From Ampullaceana balthica (Eukaryota; Mollusca; Gastropoda; Lymnaeidae): DNA of 64,000 nt. Below are positions 35,090 through 46,680 of this stretch, in pieces (position 1 is the first letter of the stretch; each line of letters begins with the position of its first letter). The notes below the pieces were generated by a model, which was given only the letters and a program-made list of their open reading frames with translations, searched no databases and had not been told where the DNA came from. The stretch covers positions 992,001 through 1,056,000 of the forward strand of contig CALYLW010000214.1 in NCBI GenBank assembly GCA_944989445.1, written 5' to 3'. Made by a program: the position numbers and the translations under genes.

Positions 35090-35679
35090 TTAAGACTGCA
35101 CGGGGCCCCTGGCTTCAATTCAAACTGGGGCCCAATCCAGCCAGTGTAGGCCTACCTTTAGAAAAATGATTGCTAGCAGCTAATATAAGACTGTAACTTG
35201 TAAATATTCATCCAAATTGATTATTCATGAAAAAACCGAATTCGAAGAAATAACTTTTTGCCGGTATCCTAAAATTGAGTGTAAAAGACAATTTATAAAA
35301 TTAAAAAACACATGAAAAAAATATTTCACACCAAACACGGGTATCGATCCCGCCACCGCTTGCACCACAAGCCTTAGTACTTCTCATTCGGCCACGAGAC
35401 CACACTATAGTTGGTAAGTTAAAATATATATATATATATAATATTCTTTAATAATTTCTGTTATTGAGCCTATCAAATCAGGTTTTTTGACTGCTAAGAC
35501 TATCGTGTGGGAAAAGAGATCATTTTAATAGATGAGATTTTATTAATTTATCATATTTTCAGCAATTCATGTATACATTTGTCCACATTTATTATAAAAT
35601 ATGCTAAGTTTGGGGGCCCTAAATCATCGGGGGCCCCTGGCTTTAGCCCGTTAAGCCCCCCCCCCTTAATCCGCCATAG
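35090..35679. mobile_element. hAT-like element with CAGGGGCGGATTAAG ends
   Basis: Left end CAGGGGCGGATTAAG and right end CTTAATCCGCCATAG are inverted. Perfect 8-bp duplications TACAAGAG flank at 35,082-35,089 and 35,680-35,687. The arms also share GGGGCCCCTGGCTT. No transposase. Confidence 0.85.
35336..35404 (-). repeat. tRNA-like sequence inside the hAT-like element
   Basis: The minus strand has a D-arm-like GTGGCCGAATGAG, an anticodon-arm-like GCTT-GTGGTGC-AAGC (7-nt loop with U33, anticodon GGU) and a T-arm CGGG-ATCGATA-CCCG. The acceptor stem does not pair, so it is a tRNA pseudogene or SINE head and not a working tRNA. Confidence 0.55.
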
Positions 35680-36170
35680 TACAAGAGGACAGTAAAAACG
35701 GATAACAAAGTTACCAATACTGAATAATACTGTATTACTGTGTGACTGTACCTTAAAGTCGTGTTCTTCATGTTCTATGCGTACAACGTAAGAATTAGAA
35801 TTGACAGAAAATGGAAAAAATGTAAAGACAAACTTAGACAGATAAATATGGCATACGATGCGATAGGATTAAGAGCCTACCCCGTGAATATGCTAGGCAG
35901 CGAATGGGGAACCGGGAAATGTCGAGGATATGCTGTACATTGGTAAACACGAATATATCATTGTACATCGGTAACGAATATATCCTTGCACGCGGGTAAA
36001 CGGGATTGCATTATTGTACACGTTAGACAGGACTATAATATATCATATCGTAATAGTCAACGGGTGTACATAAATATATAATTGCCCCTGGGTAAAAAGG
36101 GAGGAATATATCTTGATACACGGACAAGCAGGAATATGGTCTCCTACGTGGGTAAGAATAAAAACAGTAC

Positions 36171-37139
36171 ATCATATTAAAAAGAAACATTAGAGCTGCT
36201 GTTAAACCATTCGTAGTATCAAATATAACTCTTTACAATCAACTTCTGACGTCAACACATTGAAATTACTTGTATCCCTCTAGGGCGAATTGAGGTATGG
36301 TTCACTGATGTAAGTGATAATATAGAAATAAACTAAAAACTAAAAATGCATTAATTTAATTACGGTACATTCGATCGATCTGAAATTTTAATACAATGCA
36401 TTGTCATCCACGATCTATCTGTGGTAAAAGTTTGAGATCTCTAGGACCATTAGAAGTGGTTTAATTTTACGTTACAAGATTTGACGGAAGGATGGATGGA
36501 AAATACAACATGCAAACAGTGTGAGTTAAATAAGAGCGTGTAATAAAAAAAAAGTGTGACCCGTCAAAACTTGTTTGACCAGGGCCTTTTTGACAGGGGA
36601 CGTTTCGACAGGGGCCGTTATGTCGGGGCCCATTTGCCCTCGGCCGTTTTTAGGGCTACCCAAGAAAAGATGTTAAAGTACGTTTGTAAATAAAATAAGT
36701 GACCCAGTCTCGCAGCAACGAAAACACAACTAGGGATTCATTTGATCGGTGCAGGGACCTCTTGTGACTCTTGGAGAACACCTGCAATTGTCTCGTTTCT
36801 CGGCGATTGGATTCAATGTTGATAGAAATTCCCTCACCCCCCCAACCCCTCCCACCTCCGAATAATCTATTGTGGGAACCTTTCATATCCGATGCAACGT
36901 TGCAACACCAGTTGTCGCAGGCCAAATGCGCCTAGTGCTTTGAATCAGTTTCATGTACACCGTGAAATTCGTAGTTCAATTTTACTAGGATTAAATTGTC
37001 GATATGTTGTCGGGGAAATTGGATGTTACCGGTTGATATCTTAAGCTTAGGGAATGTTCTCTCTGCGTTAAAAAAAGGTGTTAATATTACGATAAGTTCG
37101 GGTGTCAATTTCAACCTCATTTAACACTTTGTTATGTAC
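36171..37139. other. Mixed repeat fragments and unannotated sequence
   Basis: 36,337-36,500 is a fragment of repeat B (GGTACATTCGATCGATCTGA). 36,553-36,655 relates to the AAACGGCC element at 4,781. The rest is unrecognised. Confidence 0.45.
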
Positions 37140-37542
37140 TATGTAGATGTTCATGCGTTTAAGCGTGGGCCAATGTACTGTGGTATATTTGAGCGTAACC
37201 CAATTTATTGTGACTTATTTGGAAATTGAACACATAAGGGGGTTTAGTGTCATATATTTAACATATCTGAAATTAGTACCACATATTTGAACCTATATGA
37301 GCTTAGGTACCACATATATGGGTAAGCGTAGGACGCACTAATCTTCTGTATAGAAGGAGCGTGTGTAATAGATACGATTTGAACATATCTGAATTTATTT
37401 CCATCTATTAGATCAAATCTGAATTTAGTGTACAATATTTCAATATAAAGTTATATGAATTTAGTGACCTATAACTAAAGATATCTGAATTTAGTGTCAC
37501 ATAGTTTGGTGTATAAGAATTGAGTGTCAGCTATTGTAATAC

Positions 37543-37812
37543 AGTCGAGTGGCAGCGCACTGGACTGTCGTACTGATGGTCACGGGTTCGAATCCGTGTG
37601 AAGGCAAGGGTTTGTTCCCGGGGCCTAGGGCGTCCCTGAGTCACCCCGCTCTGAATGGGTACCTAACACTACATGTAGTTAGGCGGCTGGGTAATGCGTG
37701 GAACCCACAAAGCCGTGGCCTGTGAAAGCTGCATCACTTGCCAACAGATCATCTGTCATGGTCTGTGGACGCAACTATCTTCTGCATAGAAGGAGCGTCT
37801 GTATAGATAAGA
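37543..37812 (+). mobile_element. tRNA-derived SINE, copy 3 (5' truncated)
   Basis: GTCGAGTGGCAGCGCACTGG, CACGGGTTCGAATCCGTGTG (B box), CCCGGGGCCTAGGGCGTCC, and the tail TAGATAAGATA. It lacks the first ~13 bp of the tRNA-like head. Confidence 0.9.
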
Positions 37813-37814
37813 TA

Positions 37815-38468
37815 CAGTCAGACCTCTCTAGGTCGAACTCAAATTGACCCGAAAAAAAAATTGACTCACGGAGTTTTCAGTTAGGGAAAATTGCGTAATA
37901 GGCACGGATTCATCAAGGACAATGTTTATATTGAGAGAGGGGGGCAGCCATATCGGCTAGAAGGCTTGACAGGAAAAAGAGGCGGTGTCTGATGTTTTCA
38001 TATGAAAGGAAGCCAACTTGCTTCAATATACCGGCACAAGCCGGTGAGAGGAGACACATTCCATACCCTCACCCACTTTACTCCCTCCACAGTGGGATGG
38101 GGGGAGTAAGATTTTTTTTAAAGAGTCACAGCATGCATGAAAAGGATGCGAATTAGTTACCACTCCTTTTTCTTGTCTTGGTCATTTTGGTACTTTCAAG
38201 AGTCGCTTAATCCCTTTTGGAATGCACTAAGATAAGAATATGCGTCCGTTTACGCTGCTCTACGGAACACGTGTTCTGAAATGTCATCCAAGAATAATAA
38301 CCCAAACGCCTTGGAAAATTCTACTAAGGCAGGTTGGAAGCCAAAAATCTTCGAGTTAAGGAGATCTAAAATACGCTAGTCTTATGTAATTTTGCCGGGA
38401 CGCAACAATTAATTCGATATAGGGAGGTCTTTCGACTTTGGGAAGTTCGACTTATCGAGGTCCGACTG
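37815..38468. mobile_element. Tigger/pogo-type MITE with TA duplication
   Basis: CAGTCAGACCTCTCTAGGTC at the left and GAGGTCCGACTG at the right are inverted Tigger-like termini, with TA at both flanks (37,813-37,814; 38,469-38,470). It abuts the SINE tail directly. Confidence 0.85.
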
Positions 38469-39233
38469 TATATCTAAATCTTTTGCCACATATTTCAACA
38501 AATGACAATGTATTGTAAATTATAACATAACATATATACATGAATTTTGTGTCATATATATATATATTTATTGAAAATACCTGAAATTTAGTGCCCTACA
38601 TTTGAACTTATCTAAACGAAGGTACCATTTGTTTAGAGTTTAGAACATATCTGATTATTTTTTTTGCCCTATACTTAAACATACGTGAAATTTGTGCCAT
38701 ATGTAAAGAGCGAAAAAATCTGATTTTAATGTTATATTCTTGAACTTATCTTATTTCTCTGCCACGTATTTCAATTCATATAAATTTAGTGTGCCACACA
38801 GTGCTTTTTTTTTCTTCTTACAAAAATAATATATATTTTTTAAAATGTACCTGAACGCATATTTAAAACAACCTGAAAAGCAGTAAGACCAAATATTCCA
38901 GGTAGTCATTAAAAAAAAAGTATGTGGAAAAAAGCTGCCGGAACGCCGTAACAGGTGCGTTCTGCTAGGAAAAAAAAGCACTGGTGCCACATATTTCATT
39001 ATATACGTATTTAGAATCATGCACTTGACAATGACCTGTTTAGTCTAAGTGAGCTCTTCATTTCCAAAATCAGTTTTCAGGTGTCAACACGGTCGTTTCA
39101 GACCGAGTCTATTATCCCCCCCCCACTCCCCACTCTCGAGAGTGCCGGTTAAAACGCATTCCCTCGTTGAACTGAATCCTCAGTTCCTGGTCTCAACGTT
39201 GTGGACATCAAGGCTTAAGACAATTTGCGGGGA

Positions 39234-39925
39234 ATGTCCATGGCTCTATCATCATACGACGTATTAATGTCCATAACTCTATCATCATACGACGTATTAA
39301 TGTCCATAACTCTATCATCATACGACGTATTAATGTCCATAACTCTATCATCATACGACGTATTAATGTCCATAACTCTATCATCATACGACGTATTAAT
39401 GTCCATAACTCTATCATCATACGACGTATTAGTCCATAACTCTATCATCATACGACGTATTAATGTCCATAACTCTATCATCATACGACGTATTAATGCC
39501 CATAACTCTATCATCATACGACGTATTAATGTCCATAACTCTATCATCATACGACGTATTAATGTCCATAACTCTATCATCATACGACGTATTAATGTCC
39601 ATAACTCTATCATCATACGACGTATTAATGTCCATAACTCTATCATCATACGACCTATTAATGTCCATAACTCTATCATCATACGACCTATTAATGTCCA
39701 TAACTCTATCATCATACGACCTATTAATGTCCATAACTCTATCATCATACGACCTATTAATGTCCATAACTCTATCATCATACGACCTATTAATGTCCAT
39801 AACTCTATCATCATACGACCTATTAATGTCCATAACTCTATCATCATACGACCTATTAATGTCCATAACTCTATCATCATACGACCTATTAATGTCCATA
39901 ACTCTATCATCATACGACGTATTAC
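39234..39925. repeat. 33-bp minisatellite (CATAACTCTATCATCATACG), about 21 copies
   Basis: The first block carries GACGTATTAATGTC and the block at about 39,652-39,900 carries GACCTATTAATGTC; the last unit reverts. A 2-nt deletion at about 39,431 shifts the frame. Both strands stay open because 33 is divisible by 3. Confidence 0.97.
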
Positions 39926-40604
39926 TTTTCAAACCTCGTGATAGCGGTCTGAGATGTTCAAGTCTCTAATTCTTATCATTTATTTTTGAACCAACACTTC
40001 ATTTGGACAATTTTCGCCAATCAACGACCCTTCAATCACTTATATGGATTCGTTTTGGATTCCCCCCACCCCCTAAAAAAACAAAACAAAAAAACCTGAG
40101 TACACTAATATACTAGACGCAGTATAAAGAACAAAAAAATCATAATACAATTTGTTTTTTTCCTTTTTTTTTAAATTTAAAACTTGTTGCTTTTGTCTTC
40201 GAGCCTAGAAAAACATCATTTTTTTGGTTTGTTTTGTTTGTCTATTGACATTGGAGTCTTGTGTGTGCCCCCCACTCCCCCTCCGATATCAAAGCTCATT
40301 ACTTTGTATCGGCTAAGAACAACACTGGCGACTACATGGTAAGCAAGATGGCATTGTGTAAAAAAAAAGACAGATAAGGATACCTGTGTTTCTAAGGCGA
40401 GAGTCGGGGGGTAGGGGTGGGGGGTGGTAGGTGACAGTGGTTTCATCCAGCGATCTATGAGGAGTACAATGTGTGGCGTCAGAGGCGTTTTCGTCTGGGG
40501 TTTCTTCACTGTGTTGGGCGCACAGGTCTGTCTTATGAAGTCAGGGGGCATGTAATGGTGCTTTGTGGTGTTATTTGTCGTGTATCAAGGGATAACTCGC
40601 AGGT
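39926..40604. other. Sequence without supported features
   Basis: Contains A/T homopolymers and C-rich patches; the 111-aa minus frame has no recognisable domain. Confidence 0.4.
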
Positions 40605-41195
40605 GTCTGGTGGTGTGTTATAGCTATCTATCCGTGGCAAAAGGTAATGGTGTGTTATAGCTATCTATCCGCGGCAAAAGGTAATGATGTGTTATAGCTA
40701 TCTATCCGCGGCAAAAGGTAATGGTGTGTTTATAGCTATCTATCCGTGGCAAAAGGTAATGGTGTGTTATAGCTATCTATCCGCGGCAAAAGGTAATGAT
40801 GTGTTATAGCTATCTATCCGCGGCAAAAGGTAATGGTGTGTTATAGCTATCTATCCGTGGCAAAAGGTAATGGTGTGTTATAGCTATCTATCCGCGGCAA
40901 AAGGTAATGGTGTGTTATAGCTATCTATCCGCGGCAAAAGGTAATGGTGTGTTATAGCTATCTATCCGCGGCAAAAGGTAATGGTGTGTTATAGCTATCT
41001 ATCCGCGGCAAAAGGTAATGGTGTGTTATAGCTATCTATCCGCGGCAAAAGGTAATGGTGTGTTATAGCTATCTATCCGCGGCAAAAGGTAATGGTGTTT
41101 TATAGCTATCTATCCGCGGCAAAAGGTAATGGTGTTTTATAGCTATCTATCCGTGGCAAAAGGTAATATGTGGTGTGTTATAGCTATCTTATATT
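40605..41195. repeat. 37-bp minisatellite (GTTATAGCTATCTATCCGCG), about 16 copies
   Basis: Units GTTATAGCTATCTATCCGCG + GCAAAAGGTAATGGTGT. The main polymorphism is CCGCGG versus CCGTGG, a CpG-to-TpG change, plus GATG/GGTG variants in a partly periodic order. Confidence 0.97.
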
Positions 41196-41561
41196 AGTAG
41201 TGTGTTGCCGCCCAGGGCTCAGAGCATATGTCAATTTCCGCCCCTCTGCCAATAAAACAAAATATGATGCTATTAACATGAAAAGATACTTTATTTACTT
41301 TTTTGGAAAAAAAATTTAAAAATTCGGAAATTAACGCTAAGACTGTAATAATTAATTTTGGTTTAGCCATAAATAAAAAAGATGAATAAATCCAAATTAT
41401 CCGCTTTCCTTTTTATCATGCCAGGATTATTTTTTTTATGGCAATGTCAAAACTAATGTTATCAGCATCAGTCAGTGAAGTTGTCATTCTGTGTGCACTC
41501 AATTGGTGAGGGTAATTGTTATATCTTTTGGAATGGAAAATAAAATATTTTAAATATAAAG

Positions 41562-41919
41562 GACACGCTTTTATTTACATTACATATAGAAAGTGCACTA
41601 AAACAAGAAAATAAAAAATTTCAATCCGTGAACCTATCGACTGAACATAAAAGCGTGCGGCCATCATCACAACTCGCTATCATGTACAAGGCTGCGAAAC
41701 ATAAACACACATTTATATGAATATTAATAAACATTAAAAGTTTCACAACTTTGACCATATTAATTAGAAAAATTTATATATATGCAAAAGAGTAGTTGCA
41801 AAAAGAAATGAGTTTTGATGGGCGCCCCAAGATTTTATGTGGAGTCGATAGGTTCACGGATTGAATTTTTTTATTTTCTTGTTTTTAGTGCACTTTCTAT
41901 ATGAAAATAAAAGCGTGTC
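41562..41919. mobile_element. Foldback element with ~75-bp arms
   Basis: The left arm (GACACGCTTTTATTT, AGAAAGTGCACTAAAACAAG, CCGTGAACCTATCGA) is repeated in reverse at 41,850-41,919. The spacer has no ORF. Confidence 0.8.
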
Positions 41920-42097
41920 ATTTTTAAAAAAAGATTTTAAAATTTTATTTTTTTTTGGGGGTTAATTTGAGTTAAGAGAAGAAGCTTCTATGACCTATTG
42001 GATGTAATAATATTATTTTAGGCTAGATAACTTTCAGCATAGATTGCGCAATTTACTTTAATAAATCACGTGGGATGCAACATATTCCCTCATTTTT

Positions 42098-42500
42098 AAA
42101 TCCTTTATATAAGCTCCCGGCGTCTGCTTGATTGCTTGCCGCAAAAACTTTGGTTCGATTTTTAACCCACTTCCCCTTAGCCTTAACCCATCGAGCTGAA
42201 ATTTTGCAGACAGACTCGTGGCGACATTAAAAATGATGCATCAAAATCTCACATCGATCGAATGTACTGTAATTAAATTTATGAATTTTTAGATTATCTC
42301 TTTGTATCTCCATGTAACATGTAAATGTTTATGCTAGTCTGTCGCGCGTTGCGTAATTATATTGAACGCGCGGTGCGCATTATATTGAACATATTTTTAA
42401 TAAAATTTTCCCGCTCTGTAAATGTTAATGCTTGTCTGTCGCGCGGTGCGTATATAAATTGGACATAATCAATACTTTTAGTTATGTCTCAAATATAAAG
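42098..42500 (+). repeat. Repeat B, single copy
   Basis: Starts AAATCCTTTATATAAG and ends CAAATATAAAGGATTTTTAG. Inner motifs ACCCACTTCCCC, CGAGCTGAAATTTTGC and CTGTCGCGCGGTGCG agree with array B in reverse. Confidence 0.8.
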
Positions 42501-42689
42501 GATTTTTAGTCAAAAAATTTGGTTTATTATTTTTAAAATTGGCAGTGAGTCCTACAAAAGTAGTAGTTTGTCAATTTCATTTAAGATGCGTGTCCCAATT
42601 TGAAGTCATGGTGATCAAAGTCCAGAGGATTATAAATCATCTGATTTAAAAGAATTAGATCTTTGTTTCTGACTTCTGTTGCTGCACAC

Positions 42690-43025
42690 GCCTCTCCTAG
42701 CCTATAGAGGAAGAGATTCTCCGGAAGCGGTGGATGTGGATTGGTTCATACGCTAAGAAAACTTTCCTCCGATACTACAAGGCAAGCCCTGAAATGAAAC
42801 CCCCAAGGAAAGCAAAAAAGAGGTCGCCCAAGAAACATTTAGTGCCGAAATCGGAGGCAGACATCAAGAGTACTGGCCATGACTGGAAGATCCCGGTGAG
42901 TCTGGACCAGGATAGGGATGCCTGGAGGTCTCTCGTAGGTGGCCTATGCCCTTGGAGGAATCGCAGGCGCCGACGATGATTTGGTGGATGCCCCTCGTGG
43001 ACGAGAAGGCTCAACAACTCAACTA
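42690..43025 (+). pseudogene. LINE reverse-transcriptase ORF, C-terminal end (5' truncated)
   Basis: Translation IEEEILRKRWMWIG, then KAKKRSPKKHLVPK, then DQDRDAWRSLVGGLCPW. This is the RRWRWIGH...GRPK.TW...QDR..WR C-terminal signature of non-LTR reverse transcriptases. It aligns with the minus-strand LINE end at 53,490-53,850, so the two belong to one family. Confidence 0.8.
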
Positions 43026-43344
43026 CAGTACACCTCTCCTGAATTTCTACCGTAACTTTCGACTTCTCTCGTTTTGATGTGGCAAGGCTGCAACTTCACT
43101 TCCATCGCCAAAATGTTTATCCCTTGTTCCTCGCCTGAGAGGTTTCGTGAACATCCTAAGGTTTTCACCTAAATTGTTAACATCGTACACCTATTCCATT
43201 TATCTCTCTGTGAGCAGTGAGGTTAGTTAAGGTCATCTATTTTAAAATATTTTCGGCTATCATTTACCTCTAAGAGCGATGCTTTCCAGAGGACTAAAAT
43301 ACATAGCAAAGATAAATAAAATAAAACCGTAAAAATCCAAGTTT

Positions 43345-43830
43345 TTGACTATAAATCCTTTATGTACGAGACGTAACTAAAAGAATGTTCATTATAATAC
43401 GCAGCGCCAGACCATCCAAAAAATACAAAATTGCAATTGTGTCGTAAAACATGTTTAATATAATGCGCACCGATCAGGAATATGTTTATAAAAAGTGTTG
43501 TCAATAAAATACGCACCTTATTGCGCGACAGGAAGGTTGTTCAATATAATACGCACCGCGACACTATAGCAAAAAACGTAACATGATACATAGAGATAAA
43601 TAAAGTAATCTAAAAATTCAACTATTTAATTACGGTACATGCGATCGATCTGACATTTTGATACATCGTTTTTATCATCGGTACGAAACTGCCTGCAAAA
43701 TTTCAGCTCGCCAGCTTACGAGAAAGTGGGTTAAAAATCGATCCAAAGTTTTGGCGACAAGCAAGCAAGCAAGCAAGCGAACAATCAATCAACCAAACAG
43801 AAACTACGAGTTAATATAAAGGATTTTTTA
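43345..43830 (-). repeat. Repeat B, single copy (inverted)
   Basis: TATAAATCCTTTATGTACGA at the left and GAGTTAATATAAAGGATTTT at the right. Inner AAATTTCAGCTCG and ATACGCACCGCGACACT match array B. Confidence 0.8.
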
Positions 43831-44514
43831 AAGTTTCCATTGTGGCAACTAAAGTTCCTGACTCTGTCAGTTCTCTTTATCACAAATTAACCTTTAAAAT
43901 GCTCCATGGCATACTTAGTAAATCAGCTGTTATGCATCGTCGCGTATCACGAAATCTGTTTAATGCTTCGCCTATGGCAATTAAAACTTATCAATTTTGA
44001 TTGGACATGGAAAAAAATATGCAAAAAGCAGTTTATTTAATTTAACCCCCAAAACGTTATTCGTTTCAGTTGAATCAGCGTGTAAACAAACCCGGATTAA
44101 ATGAAATTTTGAGCAAGTTACAAAGTCAACAATAAGACTTGTGTCTTTGAGTCAGTCCCACGTGAACTCCTTTATGATTTCCAGTCATGACAGCAGTTCA
44201 ATCATAGGCTTGAAATCTGCAGCGATTTATGTCGATAACATCAAAGGTTCTACTGCTTATCATTATGAAATTCAACTCACAAATCATGACTTGTTTGATT
44301 CTTCTTTGAAATATCTGGAGTGCTACCGAATATATTGGAATACAATTGTGGAGGAAACGCGTAGGGGTGGTTGACCCGGAGGGGGGGGGACAGTTCTAGG
44401 CGGGATGACTGCGAGAGACAGGGATTGTATTTCGGATTCCTGTATGGTTTTGGGGGCAAGAAGTAACTAAGATACCAGTGGAATAACCCAACGATAGCGT
44501 AAATTTAGATAAGG
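43831..44514. other. Sequence without supported features
   Basis: A 77-aa frame at 44,141-44,374 shows no domain. Nothing else is recognised. Confidence 0.35.
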
Positions 44515-44665
44515 CGGGAGCCAAGAGTAGAAGCCAGGGAGCCAAGAATAGTAGCCAGGGAGCCAAGAGTAGAGCCAAGTAGCCAAGATTAGTAGCCAGG
44601 GAGCCAAGAGTAGTAGCCGGGGAGCCAAGAATAGTATCCAGGGAGCCAAGAGTAATAGCAAGGGT
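44515..44665. repeat. 21-bp minisatellite (AGCCAGGGAGCCAAGAATAG)
   Basis: About seven units with AGAGTAG / AGAATAG variants and a short deletion. Confidence 0.85.
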
Positions 44666-44729
44666 GCTCTCGTCTGGTTTCTAATTCCTTCCATTGACAT
44701 ACATTTTTTTTTGTCTTAGCTCTTAAATG

Positions 44730-45142
44730 GGGGCCGTCCATAAATGACGTCACGCGATTTTGGCCGATTTTTGACCACCCCCCCCCCTCGTCACACGTCG
44801 TCACAACAACGTAGACCGACACCACCCCTTTAAAGCGGTATTTTCTATTTGAAAATGAGCATGTTTCAAATCACCTTTTTTCATTTAAGTATGTATTTAG
44901 TGTAAGATTGCACTCCAATATCGTAACACGCGTGAAGCCCATGTAAAACGCCATTAAATAAATTGTAAACAATCACATATTTCAGTGGAACTTTTATTTA
45001 AAGTTGCACGTTTTGATGCGACGTCACATTTCTTTAAAAAATAACAACAACAAAAAAACCTCTCCCTTGTCACACTTCGTCAGAAATGGTCGACCCCCCC
45101 CCCTTTTTTTTTAGGTGCGTGACGTCATTTATGGACGGCCCC
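44730..45142. mobile_element. GGGGCCGTCC MITE, long form, copy 4
   Basis: Starts GGGGCCGTCCATAAATGACG and ends TTTATGGACGGCCCC. It shares CACGCGTGAAGCC and AGTGGAACTTTTATTTAAAG with copies 2 and 5. The target duplication is unclear. Confidence 0.85.
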
Positions 45143-46116
45143 AATACTGATTTGTTGTTTTGGGGATTTCGTTTCTGCAAGTCATTAAATTATTTACATG
45201 ATCAAAACTTGGATTTATTCCTTGTGTTTACGCTACAAAACAAACAACATTAAAAGAAATAATTATATACACTTTGGAAAGAGAATTAGACATATAAGTA
45301 TCTAATCCCCCGCCCCCTTTTGTTTTTCAATTTCTTTACGCGAAAATTATTCTTGAGTTAGCCGCGTGTCTCTCCTTTTGGAGCAAGGCTTGATTTGTTG
45401 AAGTTAATTTTCTTTATTATATCTAGGACAATATTCCAATCCTGCTGCGCTGTTAGCAAAATGGAATATTTCCCACCAACGTTCGGGCCATTTACCAAAA
45501 TCGTTCCAGAGCTTATAAGATGTTGGAATTTGATTGGTTGGTTGGGGGCATTCGATCGGGTACAGTTATTTTCGATTTTAAAACAGGAGCGGCTGACAAA
45601 AATTTAAATATTTCATTTCTGATGCCAGCACATCAGTGTCACGTTCTCGTACATCTTCAGCCTCTTGGTTTTCGAGTTCAAATTCCGTGAGTGTCCGAAT
45701 AATATGGATTGGAAGTTTTAGCTGTAAAGAGTTTCACACATAAATTTTATAGCTTTTTCATTTCTTTGCTTTTGTTTATTTTACTTAGATGAAAAGTTCC
45801 ACTTTCTTTTACCCCCAATAAAAACAAGGAATTTGCTGCCCGTAACAAAGTGCCGCCCGGTGCATCCCTCCGCCCCCTCCTCCTCCCCGACCGTCGCTAA
45901 GGCGATGTCTGTTAGTGCCAAAAGGTAACGTTAAGTGTATTTTAGCCATCCGATCGTTAACAACGGCTATTTGTTGTGTAAAAGTTATTTTGTAGTGTCT
46001 CATCTTATTGTGTGCCGGAGTACCCATAGGTTGTTAGTCACCTAATGGCGTGTTTGGGCCAAAGTTAAGGGAGAACTTTTGGCGTGTAAGATATACCTTG
46101 GCTCTGTGTATTAGAG
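45143..46116. other. Sequence without supported features
   Basis: The short frames at 45,395 and 45,809 have no domain or family support. Confidence 0.35.
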
Positions 46117-46313
46117 CAGTGCTTCTCAAAGCTGTGGTCCGTGGGCCATCCGCCGCCGGTCCGCAGAAGTTATCAAGAAAGGACAGAATAGTATAATTAT
46201 TATCCTCCATTTGCAACACACACAAAAAATTCCCCTAAAGAATATGTTAATTTTCTGACAAAAAGCATTAAATGAAATAAAATAAAATAAAATACAGTTC
46301 GCTACCATGTAAG

Positions 46314-46497
46314 CAATGTTCCCTGTATGCTATGCGGGCGCTCGGCGGCACAGATATCTGACCAACGCTACGCAGCAGTCTAGAGATGCCACGCAGCAAA
46401 TTTTGTAAAATATTGAACAAGAAATGGATGCTGTGCAACTTTGCACACGAGATTTTTTAGTTTTCACGCTGTCTAAAGAACCTTAGAGGGAACATTG
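46314..46497. mobile_element. hAT-type MITE (CAATGTTCCC family), copy 2 (nested)
   Basis: Perfect 8-bp duplications CATGTAAG at 46,306-46,313 and 46,498-46,505. Ends CAATGTTCCC / GGGAACATTG. Confidence 0.93.
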
Positions 46498-46566
46498 CAT
46501 GTAAGTAATGGGAAAATAGTGCACCGGTCCCTGATACAATGGAAAAAAATCCTGCCGGTCCGCAAT

Positions 46567-46649
46567 CAATGTTCCCTTTAGGCTGGCCTTTAGTTTGCAC
46601 GCGAGATTTTTACTTTGCACAAGGACCAAAAACCTTAGAGCGAACATTA
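46567..46649. mobile_element. hAT-type MITE (CAATGTTCCC family), copy 3 (internally deleted, nested)
   Basis: CAATGTTCCCTTTAGG at the left, CTTAGAGCGAACATTA at the right; flanks TCCGCAAT / TCCACCAT (6 of 8). At 83 bp the middle is lost. Confidence 0.8.
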
Positions 46650-46680
46650 TCCACCATACTAAAAAGTTTGAGAAGCACTG

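Larger units (their letters stand above)
34690..36170. repeat. Degenerate ~35-bp repeat split by an insertion
   Basis: Units like ACGGGTAAACG-GAATATATCATTG occur at 34,690-34,770 and 35,920-36,170. The sequence between contains the hAT-like element at 35,090-35,679 and otherwise nothing recognised. Confidence 0.5.
37140..39000. repeat. Degenerate ~30-bp repeat split by a SINE and a MITE
   Basis: Units like CATATTTGAACATATCTGAA-TTTAGTGTCA run at 37,140-37,540 and resume at 38,470-39,000. A SINE (37,543-37,812) and a Tigger-type MITE (37,815-38,468) sit between. Confidence 0.65.
46117..46680 (+). mobile_element. hAT MITE of the CAGTGCTTCTCAAA family, with two nested MITEs
   Basis: Ends CAGTGCTTCTCAAAG and AGTTTGAGAAGCACTG; target duplications TATTAGAG / TATTAGAC (7 of 8). 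It carries one copy of the TATCAAGAAA...ATTTGCAACA...GAATATG segment. Two CAATGTTCCC-type MITEs are inserted at 46,314-46,497 and 46,567-46,649. Confidence 0.88.

Noticed and set aside
39215..39969. Overlapping 167-238-aa ORFs on both strands
   Set aside because: All are frames of the 33-bp minisatellite; openness in several frames is expected from the unit.
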